Shown here: positions 47,480 through 56,658 of the stretch, one piece after another | Numbering within the stretch: position 1 is the first letter of the stretch | How the letters are laid out: every line of letters starts with the position of its first letter | NCBI GenBank assembly: GCA_959022495.1 | Contig: CAUEYX010000012.1 | Span: 1-64,000, forward strand | DNA: 64,000 nucleotides | Source of the DNA: an uncultured Lachnospiraceae bacterium | GTDB taxonomy: Bacteria > Bacillota > Clostridia > Lachnospirales > Lachnospiraceae | Reading direction: 5' to 3' | The notes under the pieces: generated by a model | Databases searched by the model: none | Seen by the model: the letters and a program-made list of their open reading frames with translations, nothing else | What the model was told of the DNA's origin: nothing | Program-made: the position numbers and the translations under genes

Positions 47480-49651
47480 TCATTCTATCTTGTATGAATA
47501 CATCCCGGTTCCTCCCACATACTGGATATCCGCATAATTGCCCAGCCATCCGCCATTTCCTAAAATACCGGAATTCCATACTTTCAGATGACCCAGAACA
47601 ATCTGTATATCCTCCTGTGCCCAGACCGTAATCGCTTCCGATCCGTCATCGTACGGAAGCCGTTCCGCGCGGTCGGAGAGGGTAGAAAGCATCTCTTCCA
47701 GCCCTTCGTCCTGAACCGTTTCCGGCCAGATATACATGGTTATCGATTTCACATCCTCCGGCGCGATCTGTTCACGGGGCACATAGCCGTACTCTTCCAG
47801 GCATGCTAAGGTATTGGTGTACTCTTTATAGATATAGAAATTATCAACAGAGAGCGTACTGTCCCATTCACTGCCTGCCATATCAAGGGCTGCTGTCGTA
47901 TTCTCCGCCGTCTGATCACCTGGCCTCTGCTCTGCGCCCACTGTGTTGGGATCTGTCATCTGCAGTACCAGCTCCCCGACTGGCATTTCCTCTGAAAGTG
48001 TACGCATGTCAACAGCCAGCACGTCTTTCTCATAGGCATCCAGAAGCTTCTCCCGCTGCTCTGCATTCAGCTCTGTATTTTTAAGCAGCCCATAGACGTC
48101 CCTCATAAACACAGATAAAACTTCGGAATGATCTACATGGAAGATCGGGAAAAGTTCTTTTCTGAATTCTTCATCCCGGGAAAGCTCTTCCAATGCTGAG
48201 AGAATTTCCTCCCGGTTTATGCAGTATCTGCGGTACGCCTCCCTGCCGCTCTTAAGCTGATAGCAGAAAGACACATTCACATACTCCTTGGCAATGTCAC
48301 TGTCCGTTGATCCAAGATCCAGAGCCTCAGGGGTAATCCCTTCCTCCAGGTTCGCGATCCCCGTCTGAGCCAGCTGACAGAGCGTCTCTAAACCGTCTTC
48401 TGACCCTGCATATCCGATTTTGTCATCATACGCGCCGGTTATATTTTCCGGATATTCAAAATACCCCCAGAAAGAGGTGGACTGGATGCTGATTTTTTCA
48501 ATCTTATTCTGATCCGGCATCCAGGAATCATATCCGAACACATCGAACTGAAAGATAAACAGCACAGCCAGTACTCCGGCAATTGAGATCAGCGATGAAC
48601 GCCATCCTTTCAACAGCATCTTCAGATCCTGCTGATAAATAAACTCGATCACAGCACAGAGAATTACCGATGTAAGAAGACTCAATGCAAAAATCCATTT
48701 TGTCCCGGCACTTCCCAGAAACTGTTTCCCAAAAACGCTGAAAAAAAGTGCAGTCGGAATCGTAATCAACACTTTAAAAACAGGCGCGGTCCGCGGGAAC
48801 GCAAGGGAATTTCCCGCCGCTTCTGACGGATAGATCCTGTACAAAATAAACGCCCCCGCCAGGAGAAGGAGCAGTATTATGACTGCTGACACCGCCTGCG
48901 TGACCGGGAATGTCCCCAACGCCGTGCTGGCGATCAGCTTGAGAGACAGCCCTGCCGGAGACGCAGTCTCCATAAGCAGATGCATAAGCCTGGCTTTTGC
49001 CTCATAAGTGTCAAAAAACGTCCCTGTCAAAACGGAAAACATACCGAATAAAAGACTGGGATATACAGCGATAACCAATGACGCGAGAATTCCTGTCACT
49101 GTCTGTCCCGTCAGCACCGCCGCCAGGATGCAGGTGTGATAGATAAGCAGATAAAATAGGAGCCCTCCCAGCACGGCCACCGCCGAATTTTCAGCCACCT
49201 GCTGTGTCAAAAGCCCGTTCATCCCTCCCACAGCGGCCGTCAGGGCCGCGCAGATCACATAAGGTACGACAAAAATCAGCAGTCCTGAAATATAACTGAC
49301 CACAAACCACTGTCCTCTTTTGACCGGAAGACTGTGGTAAAAGTCCAGCTTCTCTTTAGAATGAATAAACGCGAATCCTGTCAACGCCGCCAATACGGCG
49401 AACCCGGCAATCGCCGCCGCCAGATAATAAACAGAGTTTCCGTTTAAAAGACCCGGGAAAAGATTCCGAAGATCTTCATAGACGTATGCCGGGCTTCCTC
49501 CATCTGCCGCCGAACCAAGATAACTGTCCACATAAAGCATGGTAAATACCGGCATTGCAAGGAAAAGTCCAAGCGCAGTCAGGGCAGCAAGCCATCCTCT
49601 GTGCCGGATATCCAAGCGGATCAATTTAAAATAAGAAATCTTTGATGTCAT
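47480..49651 (-). CDS. ABC-2 type permease with large extracellular or C-terminal domain
   Basis: 723 residues. The first 395 residues or so contain about eight hydrophobic segments ('LAALTALGLFLAMPVFTMLY', AIAGFAVLAALTGFAFI, VVSYISGLLIFVVPYVICAAL and others). The rest is soluble and acidic, with KIEKISIQSTSFWGYFEYP near residue 405, a layout like permeases carrying DUF6449. ATG 49651 has GGAGGTG 7 nt upstream and overlaps the ATPase gene. With the GntR and ATPase genes it forms a YtrABC-like operon, often linked to cell-envelope stress. Confidence 0.75.
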   Translation of the reverse strand: MTSKISYFKLIRLDIRHRGWLAALTALGLFLAMPVFTMLYVDSYLGSAADGGSPAYVYEDLRNLFPGLLNGNSVYYLAAAIAGFAVLAALTGFAFIHSKEKLDFYHSLPVKRGQWFVVSYISGLLIFVVPYVICAALTAAVGGMNGLLTQQVAENSAVAVLGGLLFYLLIYHTCILAAVLTGQTVTGILASLVIAVYPSLLFGMFSVLTGTFFDTYEAKARLMHLLMETASPAGLSLKLIASTALGTFPVTQAVSAVIILLLLLAGAFILYRIYPSEAAGNSLAFPRTAPVFKVLITIPTALFFSVFGKQFLGSAGTKWIFALSLLTSVILCAVIEFIYQQDLKMLLKGWRSSLISIAGVLAVLFIFQFDVFGYDSWMPDQNKIEKISIQSTSFWGYFEYPENITGAYDDKIGYAGSEDGLETLCQLAQTGIANLEEGITPEALDLGSTDSDIAKEYVNVSFCYQLKSGREAYRRYCINREEILSALEELSRDEEFRKELFPIFHVDHSEVLSVFMRDVYGLLKNTELNAEQREKLLDAYEKDVLAVDMRTLSEEMPVGELVLQMTDPNTVGAEQRPGDQTAENTTAALDMAGSEWDSTLSVDNFYIYKEYTNTLACLEEYGYVPREQIAPEDVKSITMYIWPETVQDEGLEEMLSTLSDRAERLPYDDGSEAITVWAQEDIQIVLGHLKVWNSGILGNGGWLGNYADIQYVGGTGMYSYKIE

Positions 49652-50528
49652 AACCGGCCACCTCCGTTTCACTTATAAATATTTCTTCCAGAGTCAATGG
49701 AAGCGTCTCCGCAAAAAGCGCTCCCTTTTCCCGGGCAAGGGTCAGCACTTCCTCTCTGCCTCCCCGCACCGTCAGTGTCAGCAGGGTGCCCGCTCGTTCC
49801 AGTTTCAGGATGTGCAGCGCGCTGAGCATCTCCTGCTCCCTGTGGGAATCAGGAATCACGCACTGCAGCTTACAGATATTGGATTTCATCTGATCCAGAT
49901 CCTGGGTAAGGAGCAGTTTTCCTTTGTGCAGAAGCCCCACACTGTCACAGATATCCTCCAGCTCCCGCAGATTATGGGAGGAGATCACCGGAGTAAAATC
50001 TCGGTTCATGATCTCTGAGGCAATCAGACTCTTCACCGCCTGGCGCACTACAGGGTCCAGACCGTCAAATGTCTCATCACAGAGCAGGTATTTTGTTTTC
50101 GCGCACAGCCCCAGGAGGATGGATACTTGCTTTTTCATCCCTTTTGAGAAAGAATTCACCTTCCTTTTTGGATTAAGATCGAATTTCTTGATAAGGGAAT
50201 CAAAAAATTTACTGTCAAAAGAAGGGTAGATAAGCCTGTAATAATCCCGCATCTCAGCGATACACGCATTGGCAAAATAGTACGGCGAATCTGACAAAAA
50301 GCAGATCTGCCCTTTCGCGGCTGGATTCTCAAAAACTGACTCTTCGTCCACCAATATCTCTCCGCTGTCCGGTTTCATAATGCCGCAGATCATGCGCAGA
50401 AGTGTGCTCTTCCCCGCCCCGTTCGAACCGGCCAGACCAAATACCATCCCCTCCCGGATGGACGCGGTAATATTCTCCGCGGCGTGGACATCCTGAAATC
50501 TTTTGTCAACATTCTTCAACTCGATCAT
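49626..50528 (-). CDS. ABC transporter ATPase
   Basis: 300 residues. Walker A LAGSNGAGKSTLL (about 35-47), signature region FSKGMKKQVSILLGLC (about 134) and Walker B YLLCDETFDGLDP (about 158) are complete, and PVISSHNLRELEDICD carries the switch histidine. The C-terminal part resembles the YtrB/EcsA class. ATG 50528 has AAGGAGGATTCGT before it. It overlaps the GntR gene upstream and the permease downstream, and should drive that permease. Confidence 0.85.
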   Translation of the reverse strand: MIELKNVDKRFQDVHAAENITASIREGMVFGLAGSNGAGKSTLLRMICGIMKPDSGEILVDEESVFENPAAKGQICFLSDSPYYFANACIAEMRDYYRLIYPSFDSKFFDSLIKKFDLNPKRKVNSFSKGMKKQVSILLGLCAKTKYLLCDETFDGLDPVVRQAVKSLIASEIMNRDFTPVISSHNLRELEDICDSVGLLHKGKLLLTQDLDQMKSNICKLQCVIPDSHREQEMLSALHILKLERAGTLLTLTVRGGREEVLTLAREKGALFAETLPLTLEEIFISETEVAGYDIKDFLF

Positions 50529-50898
50529 ACGAATCCTCCTTCCGGTATATCCGGTCAATGACCTGGATCATTTCTGTCCGCCGGATTCCCAGCTCTTTTC
50601 CTCCTGTGACGAGCCGCCGGATCTCTTCCAGCAGGGACTCCCTCTTCTGCCGCACAAGAGCGGTGCTGTCCGCCACGAAATTGCCCCTTCCTTTCACCGG
50701 GTAGATATATCCCATCTGCTCAAGCAGGGAATATGCCTTCTGTATGGTGTTCGGATTGATGGACAGGTCTACTGCCAGTGACCTCACGGACGGCATCTGT
50801 GCGTCAGGTGGAAGCACGCCTTTTAAAATCAGCGTCTGGAACCGCTGAGCAATCTGCTCATAGAGAGGCAGCTTGCTTTGATAGTCAATTGAAATCAT
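50506..50898 (-). CDS. GntR family regulator, YtrA type
   Basis: 130 residues. The winged helix is clear: PLYEQIAQRFQTLILKGVLPPDAQMPSVRSLAVDLSINPNTIQKAYSLLEQMGYIYPVKGRGNFVA (about 11-77), followed by a short helical tail as in the YtrA subgroup, which lacks a ligand domain. ATG 50898 is preceded by GAGAGGAAAGCT. First gene of the GntR-ATPase-permease operon and probably its repressor. Confidence 0.85.
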   Translation of the reverse strand: MISIDYQSKLPLYEQIAQRFQTLILKGVLPPDAQMPSVRSLAVDLSINPNTIQKAYSLLEQMGYIYPVKGRGNFVADSTALVRQKRESLLEEIRRLVTGGKELGIRRTEMIQVIDRIYRKEDSYDRVEEC

Positions 50899-50929
50899 AG
50901 CTTTCCTCTTCCTTCCCTGAATCCATGTG

Positions 50930-50989
50930 TATTAAGTGTATTATTCCATATAGTACACTAAGTCTAACATAGAAGAAGGGGAATGTCAA
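50930..50989 (-). promoter_or_regulatory. Promoter and operator of the GntR-ABC operon
   Basis: TTGACA (50984-50989), 17 bp, TAGACT (50961-50966) on the minus strand. It is followed by AGTGTA...TACACT arms (about 50936-50960), a plausible GntR operator covering the start point. Confidence 0.6.
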
Positions 50990-51017
50990 CGGGAAAGAGG
51001 GCATTGTAAGAAAATAC

Positions 51018-51046
51018 TTGTATATCCTTTCTTTTAGTGCTATGAT
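51018..51046 (+). promoter_or_regulatory. Promoter of the folate operon
   Basis: TTGTAT (51018-51023), 17 bp, TATGAT (51041-51046). No riboswitch-like structure was found in the short leader. Confidence 0.6.
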
Positions 51047-51112
51047 ATCCCTGTTCATTTAACAAGGCAGAATGATAGATAGAAAAGACAACAGGAAAGG
51101 AACAGAGAAAGC

Positions 51113-52534
51113 GTGACCTATAAAGAAGCAAGGGTATATTTGGACGATCTGTCCAAATACGGAAGTGTACTTGGCTTAGATACGATTCGAGGTCTGCTGC
51201 GTGAACTTGGAGATCCACAAGATGATCTGCGGTTCATACATATCGCAGGAACGAACGGCAAGGGATCTGTGCTTGCATACACTTCAACCATTTTAAGTGA
51301 GGCAGGATACAGAATCGGGCGGTATGTATCACCCACAGTCATCTCCTACCTGGAGCGCATCCAAGTAGACGGAACATGGATATCCGAAACGAAATTCGCT
51401 GAGATGACCGCTCTGGTTACAGACGCTGTCGCCCGTTTGGAGGATGCCGGGAAACCGGTTCCCACAGTCTTTGAGGCTGAAACGGCGATAGCTTTTTTAT
51501 ATTTCCGGGAAACGAAATGTGATCTCGTGGTGCTGGAGGCCGGTCTGGGCGGAGCGCTGGACGCCACAAACATTATTAAAAATACCGTCTGCGCTGTTCT
51601 TACCCCCGTCAGCCTGGACCATGTCGGCGTCATCGGCAGTACACTCGAAGAGATCGCGGAGAATAAGGCGGGGATCATCAAACCGGGATGCGCCGTTATC
51701 TCCGCGGGGCAGAGCCCCTCTGTCACTAAGATTCTAAAGCGCAGCGCGGCCCGCTGTCACTGCCCTTTCATCCAGGCTGAGCCGGACCAGACGGTGCTCC
51801 TTCATTCCGGCCTGCGGGGCCTTGTACTTTCCTACAAAGAATTTGACCAGATCCATACATCCCTGGCCGGCAGTTATCAGGCGGATAATCTGGTCACCGC
51901 CCTTGAGACAGTCCGCGCGCTCAGACAGCTGGGCTGGACCATCCGTACCGAGGACATCCGGCGCGGGGCAGAGCGCACCGCCTGGCCGGGACGATTTACC
52001 TGTATCGGGGCGGCGCCCGCCTTTCTCCTGGATGGGGCACACAACGAGGCTGCTGCCCTGGGTCTGAGGGAGACCCTGGAGACCTATTTCCCCGGCCGGA
52101 AACTGATCTTTATTCTGGGTGTGTTCCGGGATAAAGATTACCGTGCCATCGCCCGCATCATGTGCCCCCTGGCATCCTCCGTGTATACCGTGGACCTGCC
52201 TGACCAAAAGCGGGGGCTCCCGGCAGATGCGCTCGCCCAGGCAGTTAAGCCATACTGCCCACACACAGCAGCCTGCACGCAGATCGGTACAGACAGGCAG
52301 GAAACGGACCCCATCGACCGGCAGAAAGACGGCATCCGGCGGGCAGTAATGTCAGCGCTTGAGGAGGCCGGACCGGAAGATGTGATCGCTGCCTTCGGCT
52401 CACTATCTTACCTCCATCAGGTAAAAGAAGCATATGACCAGGCCAGGGACCACGCAGGCAGTAAAATAAAAACAGACCGGGATCATCCTGTCTGCATCGA
52501 AAAAGAGGGAGGAACCTTTGATGATAGACAATAA
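51113..52534 (+). CDS. folC: Folylpolyglutamate/dihydrofolate synthase FolC
   Basis: 473 residues starting with GTG. The P-loop is IAGTNGKGSVLAYTSTIL (about 44-61). YVSPTVISYLERIQVDG matches the substrate-binding loop, DHVGVIGSTLEEIAENKAGIIK is the Mur-ligase-type second motif, and FLLDGAHNEAAALGLRE starts the C-terminal domain (about 305). It adds glutamate to dihydropteroate and folates, using ATP. First gene of folC-folE-HD-folP-folBK; its 3' end overlaps folE. About 40 extra C-terminal residues follow the usual end. Confidence 0.9.
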   Translation: MTYKEARVYLDDLSKYGSVLGLDTIRGLLRELGDPQDDLRFIHIAGTNGKGSVLAYTSTILSEAGYRIGRYVSPTVISYLERIQVDGTWISETKFAEMTALVTDAVARLEDAGKPVPTVFEAETAIAFLYFRETKCDLVVLEAGLGGALDATNIIKNTVCAVLTPVSLDHVGVIGSTLEEIAENKAGIIKPGCAVISAGQSPSVTKILKRSAARCHCPFIQAEPDQTVLLHSGLRGLVLSYKEFDQIHTSLAGSYQADNLVTALETVRALRQLGWTIRTEDIRRGAERTAWPGRFTCIGAAPAFLLDGAHNEAAALGLRETLETYFPGRKLIFILGVFRDKDYRAIARIMCPLASSVYTVDLPDQKRGLPADALAQAVKPYCPHTAACTQIGTDRQETDPIDRQKDGIRRAVMSALEEAGPEDVIAAFGSLSYLHQVKEAYDQARDHAGSKIKTDRDHPVCIEKEGGTFDDRQ

Positions 52535-53078
52535 GAAGATCGAACAGGCGGTGCGCCTCATGCTGGAAGGCATCGGCGAAAACCCGGATAGAGAGGGGCT
52601 TAAGGACACCCCTGCCAGGATCGCGCGGATGTGCGCGGAGCTGTACAGCGGGATGGAAGAAGACGCGAAGACTCATCTCTCCCGCACATTCACCGTAGAC
52701 AGCAGCGAGATGGTCATTGAGAAAGACATTCCTTTCTATTCCATGTGCGAACACCATATCCTTCCATTTTATGGCAAGGCCCATATCGCCTATATCCCCG
52801 ATGGCAGAGTCGTCGGGCTGAGCAAACTGGCGAGGACTGTAGAGGTCTTTGCCAGGCGGCTGCAGATCCAGGAACAGCTCACCGGGCAGATTGCGGACGC
52901 GCTGATGAAATACATGCAGCCAAAGGGGGCCCTTGTGATGCTGGAGGCGGAACACATGTGCATGACAATGCGCGGAGTCAAAAAACCAGGCAGCCGCACC
53001 GTAACCCTTGCCCGGCGGGGAGTATTTGAGACGGACCCGTCTCTGGAGCAGCGGTTTTTCCACATGCTGGAAAGATAA
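52521..53078 (+). CDS. folE: GTP cyclohydrolase I FolE
   Basis: 185 residues. Zn and substrate motifs: FYSMCEHHILPFYGKAHIAYIP (Cys-Glu-His-His about 75-78), VGLSKLARTVEVFARRLQ, and EAEHMCMTMRGVKKPGSRTVT with the third Zn Cys. It converts GTP to 7,8-dihydroneopterin triphosphate. ATG 52521 has GGAGG 8 nt upstream and overlaps the folC end by 14 bp. Confidence 0.95.
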   Translation: MIDNKKIEQAVRLMLEGIGENPDREGLKDTPARIARMCAELYSGMEEDAKTHLSRTFTVDSSEMVIEKDIPFYSMCEHHILPFYGKAHIAYIPDGRVVGLSKLARTVEVFARRLQIQEQLTGQIADALMKYMQPKGALVMLEAEHMCMTMRGVKKPGSRTVTLARRGVFETDPSLEQRFFHMLER

Positions 53079-53098
53079 CATAAGGGAGGTGCCATACA

Positions 53099-53590
53099 TT
53101 GAAACGGGTAAACGCAGTCATTCAGCATCCTTTATACCAGACCTATTACCGGCGCCTGGAAGAATTAGAGGCGGACCGCATTTTCTGCCGCCACCAGATG
53201 CCCCATCTTCTTGACACCGCGCGGATCGCCTATATCCGCAGTCTGGAAGAAGGGCTGGATCTTGACAGGGAAGTGATCTATACGGCGTCTCTTCTCCATG
53301 ATATCGGGAAATCCCTGCAGTATGAAAAACAGATCCCCCATGAGACAGCCGGAGAGAAAATCGCCGCTGAAATACTGGACAGTCTTCCGCCGGAAAACGC
53401 GTTTTCCGAATCGGAACGGGCGATGATCCTCACAGCCATCCGGGGGCACCGCAGGCTGCGCGAAGACCCGCAGGTACTGGAGCTCCTTCTTTATGAAAGC
53501 GACAAAGCTTCCAGGGCATGTTTCTCATGTCCGGCAGAGCCACAGTGTAATTGGAGCGAAGAAAAGAAAAACAGGGAGATTGATTTATGA
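53099..53590 (+). CDS. HD-domain phosphohydrolase of the folate operon
   Basis: 163 residues, starting with TTG after GGGAGGTG. HD-superfamily metal motifs are a first His in FCRHQMPHLLDTARIAYI, HDIGK (about 63-67), and RGHRRLRE (about 113). The end has CFSCPAEPQCNW, a possible metal site. Its stop overlaps folP by 4 bp, so it is fixed in the operon. No Nudix or other dihydroneopterin-triphosphate phosphatase gene is present, so it may perform that dephosphorylation; this is inference from context. Confidence 0.75.
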   Translation: MKRVNAVIQHPLYQTYYRRLEELEADRIFCRHQMPHLLDTARIAYIRSLEEGLDLDREVIYTASLLHDIGKSLQYEKQIPHETAGEKIAAEILDSLPPENAFSESERAMILTAIRGHRRLREDPQVLELLLYESDKASRACFSCPAEPQCNWSEEKKNREIDL

Positions 53591-54405
53591 TTATCGGCAG
53601 CAGAGAATTTGACACAGAACATCATACTTATATCATGGGCATCCTCAATGTAACGCCGGATTCCTTTTCCGACGGAGGAGAGCACAACTCTCCTGACGCC
53701 GCGCTGTTCCACGCCCAGAAGATGATAAATGAAGGCGCGGATATCATTGATATCGGAGGGGAATCCACCCGGCCCGGCCACACACAGATATCGGATAATG
53801 AGGAGATCTCAAGGACTGTCCCGGTTATCGAGCGGCTGAAACGGGAATTCGATGTTCCCCTGTCGATTGACACGTACAAGAGCGCCGTCGCTGAGACAGC
53901 GATCCGCGCGGGAGCTGATCTCGTCAATGATATCTGGGGGCTGAATTATGACAAACGAATGGGCTCCGTGATCGCGGAATACGGAGCGGCCTGCTGCCTG
54001 ATGCACAACCGGCAGGAACCAAACTACCATGATTTTATTCCAGATTTTATGGATGATATGCGAGAATGCGTGCGGCGGGCTGACGAAGCCGGCATCCCCA
54101 GAGAGAAGATCCTCCTTGATCCCGGCGTGGGATTCGGCAAAACCTATGAAATGAACCTCACCATCATAAACCGCCTGGAAATCCTCCACGAACTGAATCT
54201 CCCTATCCTCCTCGGGACTTCCCGCAAATCCGTGATCGGGCTGACACTGGACCTCCCTCCCTGCCAGAGAGAGGAAGGCACCCTTGTCACCACCGTATAC
54301 GCAGTCCAGAAAGGATGTGCCTTTGTCAGAGTCCACGATGTAGAGAAAACCAGGCGGGCAGTCCGCATGACACAGGCGCTGATGCAGGAGCAGGCTCCCG
54401 CATAA
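53587..54405 (+). CDS. folP: Dihydropteroate synthase FolP
   Basis: 272 residues, TIM-barrel enzyme. MGILNVTPDSFSDGGEH (about 18-34) and IIDIGGESTRPGH (about 58) bind the pterin and p-aminobenzoate, with DPGVGFGKT (about 178) and LLGTSRKSVIG (about 211). It joins p-aminobenzoate to 6-hydroxymethyl-dihydropterin diphosphate. Target of sulfonamides. Overlaps the HD gene by 4 bp. Confidence 0.95.
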   Translation: MIIGSREFDTEHHTYIMGILNVTPDSFSDGGEHNSPDAALFHAQKMINEGADIIDIGGESTRPGHTQISDNEEISRTVPVIERLKREFDVPLSIDTYKSAVAETAIRAGADLVNDIWGLNYDKRMGSVIAEYGAACCLMHNRQEPNYHDFIPDFMDDMRECVRRADEAGIPREKILLDPGVGFGKTYEMNLTIINRLEILHELNLPILLGTSRKSVIGLTLDLPPCQREEGTLVTTVYAVQKGCAFVRVHDVEKTRRAVRMTQALMQEQAPA

Positions 54406-54433
54406 ATCGGACCAATGAAAGCAGAGAGAAAGG

Positions 54434-55288
54434 ATGACGCGGAACATGAATCAAAAATACGATAAAATTAAGATTGAAGAGCTTGAGGTATTTGCCAACC
54501 ACGGAGTCTTCCCGGAAGAAAATACACTGGGCCAGAAATTTCTTGTCTCAGCTGCGCTCTATACACAGACACGCAGGGCAGGTCTGAGCGACGATCTGAG
54601 CGCGTCCATCCATTACGGGGAGGTCAGCGCCTTCATAGACCGCTACCTGAGAGAACATACATTTAAACTCCTGGAGCGGGCCGCGGAATCACTGGCGGAA
54701 GAACTTCTCCTCCGCACGCAGGGGCTGCGGAAAATCCGCCTGGAGATCAAGAAACCCTGGGCCCCGGTCCGGCTGCCTCTTAGAACCGTAAGCGTGGAGA
54801 TCGAGCGCGGATGGCACACAGTATACATTGCTCTTGGCTCAAATATGGGCGACAAAGAACACTATCTCAACAGTGCTGTCAAAGCTCTGGATGCCGTCAG
54901 AGGCAGCTCTGTCAGGAAGGTCTCCCACTTCCTGACCACCCCTCCCTACGGGGTGACCGACCAGGACGATTTTCTGAATGGATGTCTGAGGCTTGAGACC
55001 CTCCTCACGCCTCACGAACTTCTGGATGAACTTCACCGCATCGAGCAGGAGGCTGGCAGAGAGCGAATCATTCACTGGGGCCCCCGCACCCTGGACCTGG
55101 ATATCATCTTCTACGATGACCTGGTATGTGAAGAGGATGATCTCTGCATCCCTCACGCGGACATGCATAAAAGAACGTTCGTGCTGGAGCCGCTCTGCGA
55201 GATCGCCCCTTACAAAAGGCATCCCGTGTACGGTAAGACTGTAAAGGAGCTTTTCCTGGAGCTGACAGGAGCGTCTTCCCGGGGATAG
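54434..55288 (+). CDS. folK: Bifunctional FolB-FolK
   Basis: 284 residues. The N-terminal part (about 10-125) is dihydroneopterin aldolase: KIEELEVFANHGVFPEENTLGQKF and YGEVSAFIDRYL. The C-terminal part (about 130-284) is 6-hydroxymethyl-dihydropterin pyrophosphokinase: YIALGSNMGDKEHYLN, GVTDQDDFLNGCLRLET, WGPRTLDLDIIFYDD, IPHADMHKRTFVLEPL. The fusion is common in Clostridia. ATG 54434 or ATG 54446 may be the start; the latter has a better spaced AAAGGA. Confidence 0.9.
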   Translation: MTRNMNQKYDKIKIEELEVFANHGVFPEENTLGQKFLVSAALYTQTRRAGLSDDLSASIHYGEVSAFIDRYLREHTFKLLERAAESLAEELLLRTQGLRKIRLEIKKPWAPVRLPLRTVSVEIERGWHTVYIALGSNMGDKEHYLNSAVKALDAVRGSSVRKVSHFLTTPPYGVTDQDDFLNGCLRLETLLTPHELLDELHRIEQEAGRERIIHWGPRTLDLDIIFYDDLVCEEDDLCIPHADMHKRTFVLEPLCEIAPYKRHPVYGKTVKELFLELTGASSRG

Positions 55289-55311
55289 CGAGATTTAAAA
55301 AAAGAGTATGA

Positions 55312-55362
55312 AAAAGCTTTGAAATTTGGCCCGGCCAAACCTCAAAGCTTTTCTTTTTTTGA
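55312..55362 (+). terminator. Terminator of the folate operon
   Basis: Stem AAAAGCTTTGA / TCAAAGCTTTT with inner TTTGGCC/GGCCAAA, followed by CTTTTTTT. The A-rich left flank could also terminate the convergent lipoprotein gene. Confidence 0.85.
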
Positions 55363-55390
55363 TATTTATTTACGCGTAACGCGGTGTTTC

Positions 55391-56569
55391 TTACTCAGCG
55401 TGAAGCACTTTGTAAGCTCCGCCTTCAACAACCACGACTGTCGGCTGTTTGGACGGCTCGCCGTCCTCGCCCCATGTGATCTGTGTTCCAGTCAGCCCGT
55501 CGATTGTAATCTCTGTCATCGCTGTCTTCAGAGCATCACTCATGTCAGAAACACTCATATCCGGTGTAAGGTCCGCTTTCTCAGCTGCTGCCTTGATTAC
55601 ATAAATACAGTCGTAAGCATCTGCAGCGAACTGGTTCGGAGTGCCTCCGAACTCTTCCTCGAAATCAGCAACGAATGTCTGTGTTCCCTCATCCTCCGCG
55701 TCAGCTGTAAACGGTGTCAGGAACATCAGCCCCTCAGCAAGTGCAGCGTCAAATCCGTCCAGCGCAAGGAGCCCGTCCATGCCGTCACATCCGAACCACG
55801 CCGGAGCAAACCCCATCTTGTCTGCCTGCGCGAGGATCAGGGACGCTTCCTGGTAATAGATCGGAAGGAATACAAGTTCAGCGCCGGAATCTTTCGCCTT
55901 CTGAAGCTGTACGGAAAAGTCTGTCTTACTGTCCGCTGTAAACGCCTCCGCCGCAACAACTTCCAGATCTACTGACTCTGCCTCTTCCACAAATCTCTGG
56001 TAGATACCGGATGAATATGTGTCAGAGCTGTTGTAGATCACTGCCACTTTTTTTGCAAGTCCGTTCTCTGAGATATAATCAGCCGATGCTTTTCCCTGGT
56101 TCGGGTCAGAGAAGCACATACGGAACGCATTGTCATACTGAATACTCTCAACAGCCGTAGCGGACGGTGTAAGCTGGAACATGTTGTCCGCGTGTGACTC
56201 CTCCACAACCGCGGTACACGGTGTGGATGTAACGGTTCCAACCAGCATCTGCATGCCCCAGTCTTTCAGGGTGTTGTACGCATTGACTGATTTCTCGGAA
56301 TCAGACTGGTCATCCTCGAACTGATACTCGATCTGATATCCATTGATACCTCCATCCGCGTTGATCTCATCAACCGCGAGCTGGATTCCGTTCTTTACGG
56401 CGTTTCCGTAAATCGCGTTGTCTCCGGTTGTAGGTCCGATGCCGCCGATCTTAAATGTCTCCGCGTCGGATGAGCCTTTGCCGCTGTCTCCGTCACTCCC
56501 GCATGCTGCCAGCGAGAATACAAGCGCGGACGCAAGCGCAAGGCTTGCTGCCTTCTTTAACATTTTCAT
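55391..56569 (-). CDS. Branched-chain amino-acid type ABC substrate-binding lipoprotein
   Basis: 392 residues. Lipoprotein signal MKMLKKAASLALASALVFSLAAC with the lipid Cys at about 23. Then the LivJ/Peripla_BP_6 pattern: FKIGGIGPTTGDNAIYGNAV, NGIQLAVDEINADGGINGYQ, 'GTVTSTPCTAVVEESHADNM', VAVIYNSSDTYSSGIYQRFVEE, FAADAYDCIYVIKAAAEKA. GGAGGAGAGATT precedes the ATG. The usual permease and ATPase genes (livHMGF) are absent and a terminator follows, so it either works with genes elsewhere or with other permeases. Ligand could be an amino acid or related amide. Confidence 0.85.
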   Translation of the reverse strand: MKMLKKAASLALASALVFSLAACGSDGDSGKGSSDAETFKIGGIGPTTGDNAIYGNAVKNGIQLAVDEINADGGINGYQIEYQFEDDQSDSEKSVNAYNTLKDWGMQMLVGTVTSTPCTAVVEESHADNMFQLTPSATAVESIQYDNAFRMCFSDPNQGKASADYISENGLAKKVAVIYNSSDTYSSGIYQRFVEEAESVDLEVVAAEAFTADSKTDFSVQLQKAKDSGAELVFLPIYYQEASLILAQADKMGFAPAWFGCDGMDGLLALDGFDAALAEGLMFLTPFTADAEDEGTQTFVADFEEEFGGTPNQFAADAYDCIYVIKAAAEKADLTPDMSVSDMSDALKTAMTEITIDGLTGTQITWGEDGEPSKQPTVVVVEGGAYKVLHAE

Positions 56570-56603
56570 AATCTCTCCTCCTAACTAAAATGCTAATGCT
56601 AAT

Positions 56604-56632
56604 ATCGTAACCTTACGGAAAGCATTTGTCAA
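56604..56632 (-). promoter_or_regulatory. Promoter of the lipoprotein gene
   Basis: TTGACA (56627-56632), 17 bp, TACGAT (56604-56609) on the minus strand, 35 bp before the ATG. Confidence 0.65.
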
Positions 56633-56658
56633 GGGCAAAAACCGATTGTGCTCTATTT

